DNA of 64,000 nucleotides, taken from NCBI GenBank assembly GCA_046263755.1, contig JBJYZC010000011.1, positions 1 through 64,000 on the forward strand, written 5' to 3'. How positions within the stretch are numbered: the stretch's first letter is position 1; every line of letters starts with the position of its first letter. This stretch comes from Lachnocurva sp029100405. GTDB taxonomy: Bacteria; Bacillota; Clostridia; Lachnospirales; Lachnospiraceae. The notes under the pieces are model-generated. The model saw only the letters and a list, made by a program, of their open reading frames with translations. It searched no databases and was not told where the DNA came from. The position numbers and the translations under genes were made by a program. This document shows positions 18,327 to 27,327 of the stretch, in pieces.

Positions 18327-18433
18327 TACGGAGAGAGCATACGGATAAAGAAAGACTATGATAGAAGCAAGGTAATTGCAAAGTCAGAAAATCAGAGCTT
18401 TGATCTCCATTTCGCACAAATCGAAGGAAAAAT

Positions 18434-18498
18434 GAAATCACCGGAAGAAATCACCGAAAGAAATCACCGGAAGAAATCACCGGAAGAAATAGCAGTGA
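18434..18498 (+). repeat. 13-bp tandem repeat, four copies plus a decayed fifth
   Basis: The unit GAAATCACCGGAA occurs at 18434, 18447 (one change), 18460 and 18473, followed by a degenerate fifth copy at 18486. It is in the 316-bp gap between rsmG and parA, which also holds the parS site and a TATAAT (18561-18566) that may be the parA -10 box. An open frame of 106 codons crosses the gap but has no family resemblance. Confidence 0.85.
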
Positions 18499-18605
18499 AG
18501 AATCATCATAATTCGCATCCAAATCAAGGAAGTTAGTAAGCAAAGAAAAGCTCATCGTGATATAATCATAATCATGAATAAGTGAAAAAAGAGGGAGAGG
18601 TGTAA

Positions 18606-19379
18606 ATGAGCAGAATTATCGCGATTGCAAACCAGAAAGGTGGAGTCGGAAAAACAACGACTGCAATCAATCTGTCAGCATGTCTTGCAGAAGCGGGAAA
18701 ACGTGTCCTTGTAATAGATATGGATCCGCAGGGAAACTGTACCAGTGGATTCGGCTTGAGAAAAAATGAGATAGAGAATACGGTATATGAGTTGATTCTG
18801 GGACAGAGTTCGTTGAAACAGTGTATCTATGATGTTGAGGATCAGGAAAATCTGCAAATTATTCCTTCCAATGTTAATCTTGCAGGTGCAGAGATTGAAC
18901 TTCTCGATATAGAAAATGATCGCGAATATATTCTGAGAAATGAAATCGACTATGTAAAGGATGATTATGACTTTATTATGATCGATTGTCCTCCTTCATT
19001 AAATTTACTTACTGTAAATGCAATGACGACTGCAGACTCCGTTCTTGTTCCGATTCAATGTGAATATTATGCATTGGAGGGAATCAGCCAGTTAATACAT
19101 ACCATTGATCTGGTAAAAGACAGATTAAATGAGAAACTTCGAATCGAAGGTGTTGTATTCACCATGTATGATGCAAGAACAAATCTCTCCTCAGAAGTAG
19201 TAAATAATGTGAAGGAAAATTTGAACACAAGAATATTCCAGACCATTATCCCGAGAAATGTAAAACTTGCAGAAGCACCTTCTCACGGTCTGCCCATCAA
19301 TCTCTATGACAGCAGATCCGCCGGAGCAGAAAGCTACCGAAATCTGGCAAAAGAAGTTCTTGAAGGAAAGGAAATATAA
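18606..19379 (+). CDS. parA: Chromosome partitioning ATPase ParA (Soj)
   Basis: The 257-residue ParA-type ATPase has the deviant Walker A KGGVGKTTT (residues 11-19), Walker B DYDFIMIDCPPSLN (about 116), and the family ending. It moves ParB-parS complexes and in Firmicutes also modulates DnaA. The start follows GAGGGAGAGG. parB begins one base after its stop, so the two are one operon. Confidence 0.97.
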   Translation: MSRIIAIANQKGGVGKTTTAINLSACLAEAGKRVLVIDMDPQGNCTSGFGLRKNEIENTVYELILGQSSLKQCIYDVEDQENLQIIPSNVNLAGAEIELLDIENDREYILRNEIDYVKDDYDFIMIDCPPSLNLLTVNAMTTADSVLVPIQCEYYALEGISQLIHTIDLVKDRLNEKLRIEGVVFTMYDARTNLSSEVVNNVKENLNTRIFQTIIPRNVKLAEAPSHGLPINLYDSRSAGAESYRNLAKEVLEGKEI

Positions 19380-19380
19380 G

Positions 19381-20265
19381 ATGCCGGCAAAGAAGAGAAG
19401 CAGGGCCCTGGGAGCAGGCCTTGACGAATTAATACCGAAGAAGAATACTAGCGAAAAGAAAGAAAGTATATCTTTTGAAAAGGGCACGGAGATCATAGTT
19501 CCTATCTCTAAGGTGGAACCGGATCGAAATCAGCCGCGTAAGAATTTCAGTGAAGACTCTTTACAGGAGTTGGCGGACTCCATTAAACAGTATGGAATTT
19601 TTCAGCCGCTTTTGGTACAAGACAAAAAAGATTACTTCCAGATCATCGCAGGAGAAAGACGTTGGCGTGCTGCGAAACTTGCCGGATTAAAAGAAATACC
19701 GGTCATCGTACGAAATCTTTCCTCTCAGGAGATTGCAGAGGTACAGCTTCTGGAAAATATTCAGAGAGAAGACCTGAATCCAATCGAAATAGCAGAAGGA
19801 TATAAGGAACTGATTGAAAATTACCACATGACACAGGACGAACTGGCTGATCGTGTTTCAAAATCCAGAACGGCGATCACAAATTCTCTTCGTTTGTTAA
19901 AACTGGATGAGCGGGTCAGGAAGATGGTCGTAGAAGAAATGATCACAACCGGCCATGCCAGGGCTCTTCTTTCTATTTCAGATCCGGACAAACAGTATGA
20001 ATTTGCCCAGAAGGTTTTTGATGAAAAGATGTCTGTCCGGGAAGTCGAAAAGGCTGTGAAGAAGCTTGGCCAGAATCATAAGGTTACAAAAGAAAAAGTC
20101 GACAGCCAGTTGAAGGCAGTCTATGAACAACTCGAAGAAAATTTAAAAGAGCTGACAGGAACCAAGGTCAGGATACATGCCAAGGATGCTTCAAAAGGAA
20201 AGATTGAAATCGAATACTATTCTAAGGAAGATTTGGAGCGTATCGTTCATTTGATTAGAAAATAA
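19381..20265 (+). CDS. parB: Chromosome partitioning protein ParB (Spo0J)
   Basis: The 294-residue CTPase and DNA-binding protein spreads from parS. I start at 19381, because MPAKKRSRALGAGLDELI is the usual beginning; an open frame extends further upstream into parA without homology. The CTP-binding region includes GERRWRAAKLAGLKEIPV (about residue 90), with ENIQREDLNPIE after it. The helix-turn-helix that reads parS is near residues 150-175, and the C-terminal dimerisation domain follows. Confidence 0.97.
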   Translation: MPAKKRSRALGAGLDELIPKKNTSEKKESISFEKGTEIIVPISKVEPDRNQPRKNFSEDSLQELADSIKQYGIFQPLLVQDKKDYFQIIAGERRWRAAKLAGLKEIPVIVRNLSSQEIAEVQLLENIQREDLNPIEIAEGYKELIENYHMTQDELADRVSKSRTAITNSLRLLKLDERVRKMVVEEMITTGHARALLSISDPDKQYEFAQKVFDEKMSVREVEKAVKKLGQNHKVTKEKVDSQLKAVYEQLEENLKELTGTKVRIHAKDASKGKIEIEYYSKEDLERIVHLIRK

Positions 20266-20304
20266 TGAAAACTACAACAATAGAACATATGTTTGGAGAA
20301 TAAG

Positions 20305-20805
20305 ATGTTTGAGAAATATTTAGGAATTTCAACAGATTATATCGTAATTGGTCTTGCAGCTTTATGTCTTCTTCTTTTGATCCTGCTTGTGGTAGCCCTT
20401 GTTAAAATTGGAAAACAGAGAAAGAGGCTGGACGTCTTTTTCAAAGGAAAAGATGCCAAATCGCTGGAAGATACACTAATTCAAAGGCTCAATCAATTAG
20501 ACGAAGTTGCGGAGCAGAACCAGGAAAATAAAAATGGGATTTTTGCTTTGAATAAGCAGATCAAATCCGCCTTCCAGAAGTACAGTATGTTGAAATATGA
20601 TGCTTTTGAAGAAAACGGTGGGAAGCTCAGTACCATCCTTGTCATGCTTGATGAAAAGAATAATGGCTATATTATCAATTTTGTCCATGGAAATAATGGA
20701 AGTTATACCTATACAAAGGAAATTATTGACGGTAATTCAATCGTTCAGCTAGGAAAAGAAGAAGAGGAAGCACTGGACAAGGCGATTCATGGGGAACAGG
20801 TGTAA
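20305..20805 (+). CDS. DUF4446 family membrane-anchored protein
   Basis: The protein (166 residues from the ATG at 20305, which has GGAGA at the right distance) has one N-terminal membrane helix (about residues 10-30), a polar coiled-coil-like stretch, and a globular cytoplasmic domain with SAFQKYSMLKYDAFEENGGKLS and a predicted beta region. This matches DUF4446, a family of unknown function often found just after parB in Clostridia. The position suggests a link with the cell pole or chromosome segregation, but this is inference. A TTG at 20293 is an alternative start. Confidence 0.85.
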   Translation: MFEKYLGISTDYIVIGLAALCLLLLILLVVALVKIGKQRKRLDVFFKGKDAKSLEDTLIQRLNQLDEVAEQNQENKNGIFALNKQIKSAFQKYSMLKYDAFEENGGKLSTILVMLDEKNNGYIINFVHGNNGSYTYTKEIIDGNSIVQLGKEEEEALDKAIHGEQV

Positions 20806-20832
20806 GGTGACATCTTACTATAAGGGATACAT

Positions 20833-21702
20833 ATGCATAAATATCTGAAGAGTATCGGTTTTCGAGGAATTGATCATGATGATCTGAAGATTCTGAAAGA
20901 GGATGTGCAGGCTCATCCGGATATGCAGAGCCTCTCTACGTCTTTGGAAAATGAACGAATCATGGAATACCGGAAAGACTATAGTTATCATTTGGGACTG
21001 GCACTGGTAGGCCAGGAAGATCCGGAGGATGGCTTTGAAAGTGACTATTTCTACCCCTATTTCATCGGAAGTTCCATTTCTTCAAATGAAGACCTGGTTG
21101 AGATCGTCAAGAATTCGGAGAGAAATAGTTATGAAGGTGTTTTGAATGATCCAAGACTTGGGATAGATTTGATCTTCTTCCTGACGGATGATATCGCTTT
21201 GATCGAAGAGGATTCGAGGTCCGGTCAACCGGTGAATCACGGTTCGATCCGCTTGAGTGGTCTGGCGGAAAGAGCAGTGGTCCTCCTTCCCCTGGAGGAA
21301 AGCATGAAACCGGAGTCAGACCCGAAGGAAGCAGAAGGATATGACGATCTGAAAGAGGCTGTCGGTGAAGATAGTAGTGACGCAGAGGAACTTTTTTCCG
21401 TCAGAGATCTTCAATTGACGATGTCTGCCTATGGAAGGATCGAAAAAGAAGATATACTTACGGTGGTTTCGACCTATATTATGCCCAATGGAATCGAATG
21501 TGATAAATATTCAGTTCTGGGAGAAATTTTGGATTGTAAAAAATTCATGAATGAGGCTACAAGACAGACCGTATTTGTGATAACATTAGATTGTAACGGC
21601 GTCAGGATGGATGTTGTAGTGAATACCGCAGATTTGATTGGTGAGCCCATGGTCAAAAGAAGACTGCAGGCAGATATCTGGTTACAGGGAAGCATTACAT
21701 AA
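20833..21702 (+). CDS. DUF3881-type protein of unknown function
   Basis: The 289-residue soluble, acidic protein begins MHKYLKSIGFRGIDHDDLKIL and has no signal peptide or membrane helix. The N-terminus and the FESDYFYPYFIGSSIS segment resemble the DUF3881 family, which I know mainly from Lachnospiraceae. Function is unknown. It follows the DUF4446 gene by 27 bp on the same strand and so may share its transcript; tRNA-Arg follows 31 bp later. Confidence 0.8.
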   Translation: MHKYLKSIGFRGIDHDDLKILKEDVQAHPDMQSLSTSLENERIMEYRKDYSYHLGLALVGQEDPEDGFESDYFYPYFIGSSISSNEDLVEIVKNSERNSYEGVLNDPRLGIDLIFFLTDDIALIEEDSRSGQPVNHGSIRLSGLAERAVVLLPLEESMKPESDPKEAEGYDDLKEAVGEDSSDAEELFSVRDLQLTMSAYGRIEKEDILTVVSTYIMPNGIECDKYSVLGEILDCKKFMNEATRQTVFVITLDCNGVRMDVVVNTADLIGEPMVKRRLQADIWLQGSIT

Positions 21703-21733
21703 TCCAAGGAATTTGACAAAATTGCAGATAGAG

Positions 21734-21807
21734 GTTTCTGTAGCTCAGCAGGATAGAGCGTTCGCCTCCTAAGCGAAAGGCCGGCGGTTCGAATCCGCCC
21801 AGGAACA
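21734..21807 (+). tRNA. tRNA-Arg(CCU)
   Basis: The acceptor stem GTTTCTG / CAGGAAC pairs with one G-U. The anticodon stem-loop TTCGCCTCCTAAGCGAA carries CCT, which reads AGG. The T loop is GGTTCGAATCC. CCA is not encoded, and a terminator follows at once. Confidence 0.95.
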
Positions 21808-21811
21808 TGAA

Positions 21812-21847
21812 ATACGCTACCGAAGATTTCGGGTGGCGTATTTTTTT
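21812..21847 (+). terminator. Terminator after tRNA-Arg
   Basis: The stem ATACGCTACC / GGGTGGCGTAT (with G-U pairs) is followed by seven T residues. Confidence 0.88.
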
Positions 21848-22056
21848 AAAATAATTGTAAAGAATGACTGAAGAAAGTATTAGATATGTAAGATTATTGT
21901 ATAAAGTAAATAATTTATATTCTGCATTCCAGACTTCAATGATATAATAAAAACTACGGGTAAGAAAGATAAAAAAGGTTCCAAACAAACGAGATCTTTT
22001 CATTCTTCCATTTGGCCCTTATAAAATCAGAAGTCACAGGGAGGCAGAGTAAGAAA

Positions 22057-23559
22057 ATGCAGACAGGGAAACACGGCAATGGAATCGGAAACCGACTCAT
22101 GTATGGGGCCGGCGAATTTTTTAATGGTGGTGCTTTTGTCATCATTAATTCTTTTTTCACAGTATTCCTGATCAAGGCAATGGGGATGCCGGCAGCACTG
22201 GCTGGAACCGTACCTTTGATTGGCCATATCTGGGATGCCGTTACCGACCCGATCATGGGAAATATAACAGACCGGACGACCTCCAAAATGGGAGCCAAGC
22301 GCTTTTATATGCTGATCGGATCTTTTGCTACGGCGATTACATTTGCGACATTGTGGATCCCTTTCCGAACAGACCATCCTGTTTCCATGTTCATTTTTTA
22401 TGTTCTAATGTACTGCCTCTTTTCTACGGGATCAACAATACTTATGGTTCCTTATAATGGTCTGCTTCCTGATATGATCGATGACTACGATAATCGGTCT
22501 AAATTTTCCAATGTTCGTATGATCTGGTCGACCCTGGGAGCGATGGTTTGCGGTGTTCTCCCGACGATTTTAATCTCAGATACCAGAAATACGACCATGT
22601 ATCTTCGCTGTGGAGTTCTCTTCGGCCTTCTCTTCCTGATCACTTGCCTGGTAACCGTTGCAGGTACCTGGGAAAAACAGCATCATCCGGTGAAATCCAA
22701 GCTGTCGGATAGCTTTGACCATGCCGGCAGTGCTTTTCGAAGCCGTTCCTTCCGTCTCTTTGTCGGCATCTATCTGGCCGGCCAGTGCGGCATGGACTTT
22801 GTCTCCGGCATGGCTGTATATTACGTTGATGATGTGATCAATGGATACAAAAACCACTATGTCACCTATCTTATGGCCGCCCTCATCCTTGCTCAGCTGA
22901 TCGGTATGCTGATCTGGGGGCCGGTGATGGCGAAGACATCCAAGAGAACAACAATTCTGATCGGTGCCCCGATCCGGATCGTCAGTACCCTTCTTTTGAT
23001 CCCCTTCTCCCATGAAGGAGCCAGCATTGTCCCTATCCTGATTCTTGCAGTCGGTATCGGTATCGGAAATGCGGCAACACTAACCAGTATTTTTGCAATC
23101 ATGGCAGATATGCCGGATGTTGACGAATTGGTGACTTCAGTTCATCGCCCCGGTGTGGTTTCCGGTATGTCAACCTTTGCAAGAAAAATCTCTTCCGGAC
23201 TTTCCGCATGGCTGATCGGTGTACTTCTTGCAGCCGTCGGCTACAGTGAGAAGTTAGCAAATGCAGGCACAAGGCAGTCCCTGTTTACACAGAGGGGAAT
23301 TGCGATGATTTTCATTTTTATGCCGGTATTCTTATGCATTCTGCTTTTCATTTTCGGTTATCGTTTTCCGATGACGGAGAAAGAATTTAATATCATAAAG
23401 ACAGAGATTCAGAGACGAAAGGGAAAGGACCAGTCAAAGGCAAGCCCGGAGGAGATCAAGGTCTGTGAGAGAGTGACCGGAATATCCTATGATAAACTAT
23501 GGGATCCGGCAAATCAGTGGGTAGGTAAGGGTCATCGTATTCACAAAAAAACAAAATAG
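22057..23559 (+). CDS. GPH-family sugar:cation symporter (MelB/XynP type)
   Basis: The protein (500 residues from the ATG at 22057) is a polytopic carrier with about 12 membrane segments. The early region LIGHIWDAVTDPIMGNITDRT is the signature of the glycoside-pentoside-hexuronide family, with the Asp residues that couple cation and sugar. The C-terminal tail of about 60 residues is hydrophilic. The substrate cannot be read from sequence. It stands alone between two tRNA genes; a TATAAT at 21943-21948 may be its -10 box. No enzyme gene adjoins it. Confidence 0.88.
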   Translation: MQTGKHGNGIGNRLMYGAGEFFNGGAFVIINSFFTVFLIKAMGMPAALAGTVPLIGHIWDAVTDPIMGNITDRTTSKMGAKRFYMLIGSFATAITFATLWIPFRTDHPVSMFIFYVLMYCLFSTGSTILMVPYNGLLPDMIDDYDNRSKFSNVRMIWSTLGAMVCGVLPTILISDTRNTTMYLRCGVLFGLLFLITCLVTVAGTWEKQHHPVKSKLSDSFDHAGSAFRSRSFRLFVGIYLAGQCGMDFVSGMAVYYVDDVINGYKNHYVTYLMAALILAQLIGMLIWGPVMAKTSKRTTILIGAPIRIVSTLLLIPFSHEGASIVPILILAVGIGIGNAATLTSIFAIMADMPDVDELVTSVHRPGVVSGMSTFARKISSGLSAWLIGVLLAAVGYSEKLANAGTRQSLFTQRGIAMIFIFMPVFLCILLFIFGYRFPMTEKEFNIIKTEIQRRKGKDQSKASPEEIKVCERVTGISYDKLWDPANQWVGKGHRIHKKTK

Positions 23560-23574
23560 AAACCGGAAAAACGC

Positions 23575-23603
23575 TTGCATTCGGAAAACCATTATCATAT
23601 AAT
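23575..23603 (+). promoter_or_regulatory. Promoter of tRNA-Lys
   Basis: TTGCAT (23575-23580), a 17-bp spacer and TATAAT (23598-23603), 21 bp before the tRNA. Confidence 0.78.
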
Positions 23604-23624
23604 AGTTTTCGTGCTGATGAGCGG

Positions 23625-23697
23625 GCGCGATTAGCTCAGCTGGCAGAGCACCTGACTCTTAATCAGGGTGTCCAGGGTTCGAACCCCTGATCGCGCA
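23625..23697 (+). tRNA. tRNA-Lys(CUU)
   Basis: The acceptor stem GCGCGAT / ATCGCGC pairs fully. The anticodon stem-loop CTGACTCTTAATCAG carries CTT, which reads AAG. The T arm is CAGGGTTCGAACCCCTG. CCA is not encoded. Confidence 0.96.
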
Positions 23698-23701
23698 TCG
23701 G

Positions 23702-23747
23702 AAGGTCTTAATTTTGCGGTTCACCGTGGAGTTAGGACTTTTTTTTA
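23702..23747 (+). terminator. Terminator after tRNA-Lys
   Basis: The arms AAGGTCTTAA and TTAGGACTT pair with G-U wobble, with GCGGT / ACCGT extending inside, and run into eight T residues. The tract ends about 20 bp before trmB. Confidence 0.72.
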
Positions 23748-23767
23748 TACCAAAAGGAGCATACGAT

Positions 23768-24424
23768 ATGAGACTCAGACATATTAAGGAAGCGGATCCT
23801 GCAATTCAAAAAAGCCCCTTCTGTATCAATGAGCCGACATCCTGTAAAGGACATTGGGCAGAGATCTTCGGAAATCAGAACCCGATCTACCTTGAGATCG
23901 GCATGGGAAAAGGGCGCTTTCTTATGGATATGGCCGAAGCTTATCCGGATAGAAATTTCCTTGGTCTGGAACGTTATTCCAGTGTTCTCTATCGGGCCGT
24001 TCAGAAGATCGAAGCAAAGGAAGAGCCGCCAAAGAATCTCTTCTTTCTTTGTGAAGATGCAAGAAAACTGAATGAGATCTTTGAACGAGGAGAAGTGGAA
24101 AGAATTTATCTGAATTTTTCCGATCCATGGCCGAAGGATCGGCATAAGAGACGGCGGCTTACTTCTCCGGATTTTTTAACGATCTACAAGGAACTCTTGA
24201 ATGAAGGAGATCAGATTGAATTTAAGACAGATAATCGAGATCTTTTTGATTATTCTGTGGAGACCATTCGTGAATTTCCAGGCTTTCGTCTGGATGCCGT
24301 AACATACGACCTCCATCATGATGAAAAAATGAATGCAGGGAACATTATGACGGAGTATGAAGAACGCTTCTCAAAGGAAGGGAATCCTATCTGCAAATTG
24401 ATTGCAGTAAGGGAGTTCAAATAA
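23768..24424 (+). CDS. trmB: tRNA (guanine46-N7)-methyltransferase TrmB
   Basis: The protein (218 residues) uses SAM to methylate G46 in the tRNA variable loop. The SAM motif is YLEIGMGKGRFL (about residue 43), and the catalytic region is NFSDPWPKDRHKRRRLTSP (about 119). I start at MRLRHIKEADPAI (23768), which has AAAGGAG 8 bp upstream; the longer frame from 23714 runs through the tRNA terminator and is not credible. Confidence 0.95.
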   Translation: MRLRHIKEADPAIQKSPFCINEPTSCKGHWAEIFGNQNPIYLEIGMGKGRFLMDMAEAYPDRNFLGLERYSSVLYRAVQKIEAKEEPPKNLFFLCEDARKLNEIFERGEVERIYLNFSDPWPKDRHKRRRLTSPDFLTIYKELLNEGDQIEFKTDNRDLFDYSVETIREFPGFRLDAVTYDLHHDEKMNAGNIMTEYEERFSKEGNPICKLIAVREFK

Positions 24425-24461
24425 AAGCCGAATATCGGGAAGTCTTATGGGAGTGAAAATA

Positions 24462-25904
24462 ATGAAAATGAATCATTGGAAGACAAATAAGACAGCAGGG
24501 AAAAGAATTGGAGCAGGGTTTCTTATTTTAGTGACAGCATTTTGTTTGACCTTTCCTTTTGGCGGAAATCAGGGAGTAAAGGCTTCGGAAACGGCGACAA
24601 TATGGCCGGATCCGGGAGCTCTCCAGAGTCAGACTGCCTGCGTCATGGATATTGACAGCGGATCTATTCTCTATGGAAAGGATATGGACCAGAAAGAATA
24701 TCCGGCCAGTATTACCAAGCTGATGACAGCACTCATTGCAGCGGAGCATTCTTCCATGGATGAGACGGTCACCTTTTCACAGGAGGCAGTCTTTGGCATT
24801 GAAAGAGGCTCTTCCAGTATTGCAAGAGATGTCGGAGAAAAGATGACCATGGAGCAGACGATGTATGGCATGCTTCTGGAATCTGCAAATGAATGTGCAG
24901 CAGCAATCGCAGAGCATGTTGGAGGCGGAGATTGCAATAAATTCATCGACATGATGAATGCAAAAGCAAAGGAACTCGGCTGTACCAATACTCATTTTGC
25001 CAACCCTCACGGCCTGCCAAATGAAAACCATTATACCACTGCCCATGATATGGCCTTGATTGCAGCAGCTGCATATAAGAATCCGGTTGTCGCCAAAATT
25101 GTCGGCACCAAGCAGTATACGATCCCGCCAACAAATAAGCATGTAGATCCGACGCCTTTAAATAATAACCATAGGATGCTGAATAACTATAAAGGCAATC
25201 AATGGCTTTATGATGGATGCCTGGGAGGAAAAACCGGTTATACCGATGTGGCTGGAAATACCCTGGTCACCTTTGCCAAACGGAATAACATGCTTCTTGT
25301 AGTTGTAATTTTGGGAGCGAAAACACCGGGACACTATCAGGATACAAAAACTCTTTTAGATTTCTGTTTTGCAAATTTCAAAGAATACAAGATCTCTGAT
25401 CTTCTGAATAAGGATCAGGTAAAGAATGAGGGACTCTTAGGAAAAAACGAGAATCTTGTTAAAATTGGCGACGGCAGCATTGTTCTGCCTGTAAATGTAG
25501 ACCCGTCTGCGGCAAAATGCTCCCTGGAGAAGGCAAAGGACACTTCTTCGAAGGAAGCTGAGAAAAAAGCCGGTAAGATTACCTATACCTACAATGGCAG
25601 GGATGTCGGCAGCGCAGAACTGACCTATACGGAACAAAAGAGTAAGACCTATCCTTTTCAGAATGTTGCAGCTAAGGATGGAGGAAGCCAAAGAAAGGCA
25701 ATAAAAATCGACTTCCGAAAGGTCCTTCTCGGAATCATCCTTGTGATCTTTGTCTTAATTCTAATCCGGATCGGCATCCTTTACTGGAGAAAAAGGAGAC
25801 TTCGTCATCCGAAGAGAGCAAAAATCTATCAGCAGGATTTAAGCAAATATAAGAAGATAAAAAATAATGATTCAAATTCCAAACGAAGGACCGGAAAGAA
25901 ATAA
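24462..25904 (+). CDS. D-alanyl-D-alanine carboxypeptidase (DacF-like, low-mass PBP)
   Basis: The S11-family peptidase trims pentapeptides of peptidoglycan on the outer side of the membrane. Starting at 24462 (480 residues; GGGAG upstream; ATG at 24447 is an alternative), it has a signal peptide (about 1-40). The catalytic motifs are SITK (Ser83), SAN (141-143) and KTG (257-259), all intact. The C-terminal domain is followed by one membrane helix (about 410-432) and a basic cytoplasmic tail. Ending in an integral helix plus a ~35-residue tail differs from the amphipathic anchor of typical DacA. Its end overlaps the next gene by 38 bp. Confidence 0.93.
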   Translation: MKMNHWKTNKTAGKRIGAGFLILVTAFCLTFPFGGNQGVKASETATIWPDPGALQSQTACVMDIDSGSILYGKDMDQKEYPASITKLMTALIAAEHSSMDETVTFSQEAVFGIERGSSSIARDVGEKMTMEQTMYGMLLESANECAAAIAEHVGGGDCNKFIDMMNAKAKELGCTNTHFANPHGLPNENHYTTAHDMALIAAAAYKNPVVAKIVGTKQYTIPPTNKHVDPTPLNNNHRMLNNYKGNQWLYDGCLGGKTGYTDVAGNTLVTFAKRNNMLLVVVILGAKTPGHYQDTKTLLDFCFANFKEYKISDLLNKDQVKNEGLLGKNENLVKIGDGSIVLPVNVDPSAAKCSLEKAKDTSSKEAEKKAGKITYTYNGRDVGSAELTYTEQKSKTYPFQNVAAKDGGSQRKAIKIDFRKVLLGIILVIFVLILIRIGILYWRKRRLRHPKRAKIYQQDLSKYKKIKNNDSNSKRRTGKK

Positions 25905-27318
25905 AGCCTTTGGGCAGGATGATCTCGAGGACCGCCTGCATTCCTATGCAGAATCAGATTTTTACCCCTTCCATATGCCGGGACATAAGAGGCAGAGCCT
26001 GGGCATGGGAGATCCATACCGAACGGATATCACGGAGATCTACGGCTTTGATAATCTGAATCATCCGAAAGAAATCTTAAAGAAATTGAATGAGGATTAT
26101 GCCCGGCTTTATCAGGCAGATGCTGCATATCTCATGGTGAACGGGTCCAGCGGCGGAAATCTTGCGGCCATTTTCTCTGCCTGCAAAAATATGGACGGGG
26201 TCCTGATCCAGAGAAATTCCCATAAAAGCATCATCCATGGTTTGATGTTGAAGGAAGTACGGACAGTTTATCAGATACCGAAAGCATGGCAGGAAAATCC
26301 GGAAATACCGGGTCTCCTGGATCCGGAGGAGACAAGGAGGATCCTGAAAAAGAATCCGGATATCCGGGTCATGATCGTTACATCTCCCTCTTATGAGGGG
26401 GTTCTCCAGCCGATCCGGGAACTTTCAGAGATTTGTCATGAGAAAAATGTAGCCCTGATCGTAGATGGGGCACATGGTGCTCATCTTGGAATTTCACCGG
26501 AATTTCCGAAAAATCCGATTCAGGAAGGAGCAGACCTTGTTGTCTTAAGTCTTCATAAAATGCTTCCTGTGATGACACAGACGGCTATGGTCCTGTATCG
26601 GGCCAATCCATATGTGAAGAGGGAAGACTTGGAAGACGCGATCCGGATCTTTCAAACGAGTTCCCCATCTTATGTCTTAATGGAATCTGCAAGCCGCGGT
26701 TTACATTTCCTCGAAAAAGAGGGAAAGATGCGCTTTCAAAAGTGGAAGGAAATGCTGGATTCCATCTATCATAAACTGGAAACGGATGGACCGGGGATTC
26801 GTCTCATGTCTCCGGTTGGCAGAGATCCTTCCAAGCTGGTTCTTTTTTCACGAGAGCCGGGTTTTCGTGGGGCGGATCTGATGCGGACTCTAAGGGAGGA
26901 GGACCATCTGGAACTGGAAATGGCCCTGGGAAATTATGCTCTGGCCATGACTTCCTGTATGGATACGGAAGATGGCATGAGACGCCTGACAGATGCGATC
27001 TTAAGAAGGAATCGCTCTGAGATTGAGATGAGGCGGGCCTTTTCAGGAGAAGACCGGAAAACAAAATCCACAGAGCTTCCGGCAAAGGCATTGGAAATCC
27101 GGGAAGCCTGGGATAGAGACTGGGAGAAGGTATCGATTTGGGATGCGGAAGGAAGAATCGCCCGGGATGAGATCTGTATCTATCCACCCGGAATTCCCCT
27201 GGCCGTTCCAGGCGAAGTGATCGGCCAAAACTGTATCCGGGAACTGGATCAGGCGATTCGGGACGGTCTTGAGATCGATGGATGCGATGAGGATGATAGG
27301 ATTCGTGTTTTGAAATAG
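25867..27318 (+). CDS. Orn/Lys/Arg decarboxylase family PLP enzyme
   Basis: The 483-residue fold-type I PLP enzyme resembles the YaaO/SpeA-like group of Firmicutes. It begins with the family block FYPFHMPGHKR. VNGSSGGN binds the cofactor phosphate side, VDGAHGAHLG holds the PLP Asp, and the Schiff-base lysine is K231 in SLHKMLP. The C-terminal domain has the YPPGIPLAVPGE block. Whether the substrate is arginine, lysine or ornithine cannot be told. This gene commonly precedes gmk-like and holB in Clostridia, where its physiological role is unclear. Confidence 0.92.
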   Translation: MIQIPNEGPERNKAFGQDDLEDRLHSYAESDFYPFHMPGHKRQSLGMGDPYRTDITEIYGFDNLNHPKEILKKLNEDYARLYQADAAYLMVNGSSGGNLAAIFSACKNMDGVLIQRNSHKSIIHGLMLKEVRTVYQIPKAWQENPEIPGLLDPEETRRILKKNPDIRVMIVTSPSYEGVLQPIRELSEICHEKNVALIVDGAHGAHLGISPEFPKNPIQEGADLVVLSLHKMLPVMTQTAMVLYRANPYVKREDLEDAIRIFQTSSPSYVLMESASRGLHFLEKEGKMRFQKWKEMLDSIYHKLETDGPGIRLMSPVGRDPSKLVLFSREPGFRGADLMRTLREEDHLELEMALGNYALAMTSCMDTEDGMRRLTDAILRRNRSEIEMRRAFSGEDRKTKSTELPAKALEIREAWDRDWEKVSIWDAEGRIARDEICIYPPGIPLAVPGEVIGQNCIRELDQAIRDGLEIDGCDEDDRIRVLK

Positions 27319-27327
27319 GAGAGCGTC

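Noticed and set aside
18434..18498. Possible CRISPR-like array
   Set aside because: The 13-bp units are directly adjacent with no spacers, so it is a simple tandem repeat.
18216..18536. 106-codon frame between rsmG and parA
   Set aside because: It starts inside rsmG, crosses the parS site and the 13-bp repeats, and resembles no family.
21695..22003. 102-codon minus-strand frame over tRNA-Arg
   Set aside because: It reads through the tRNA gene and its terminator in antisense.
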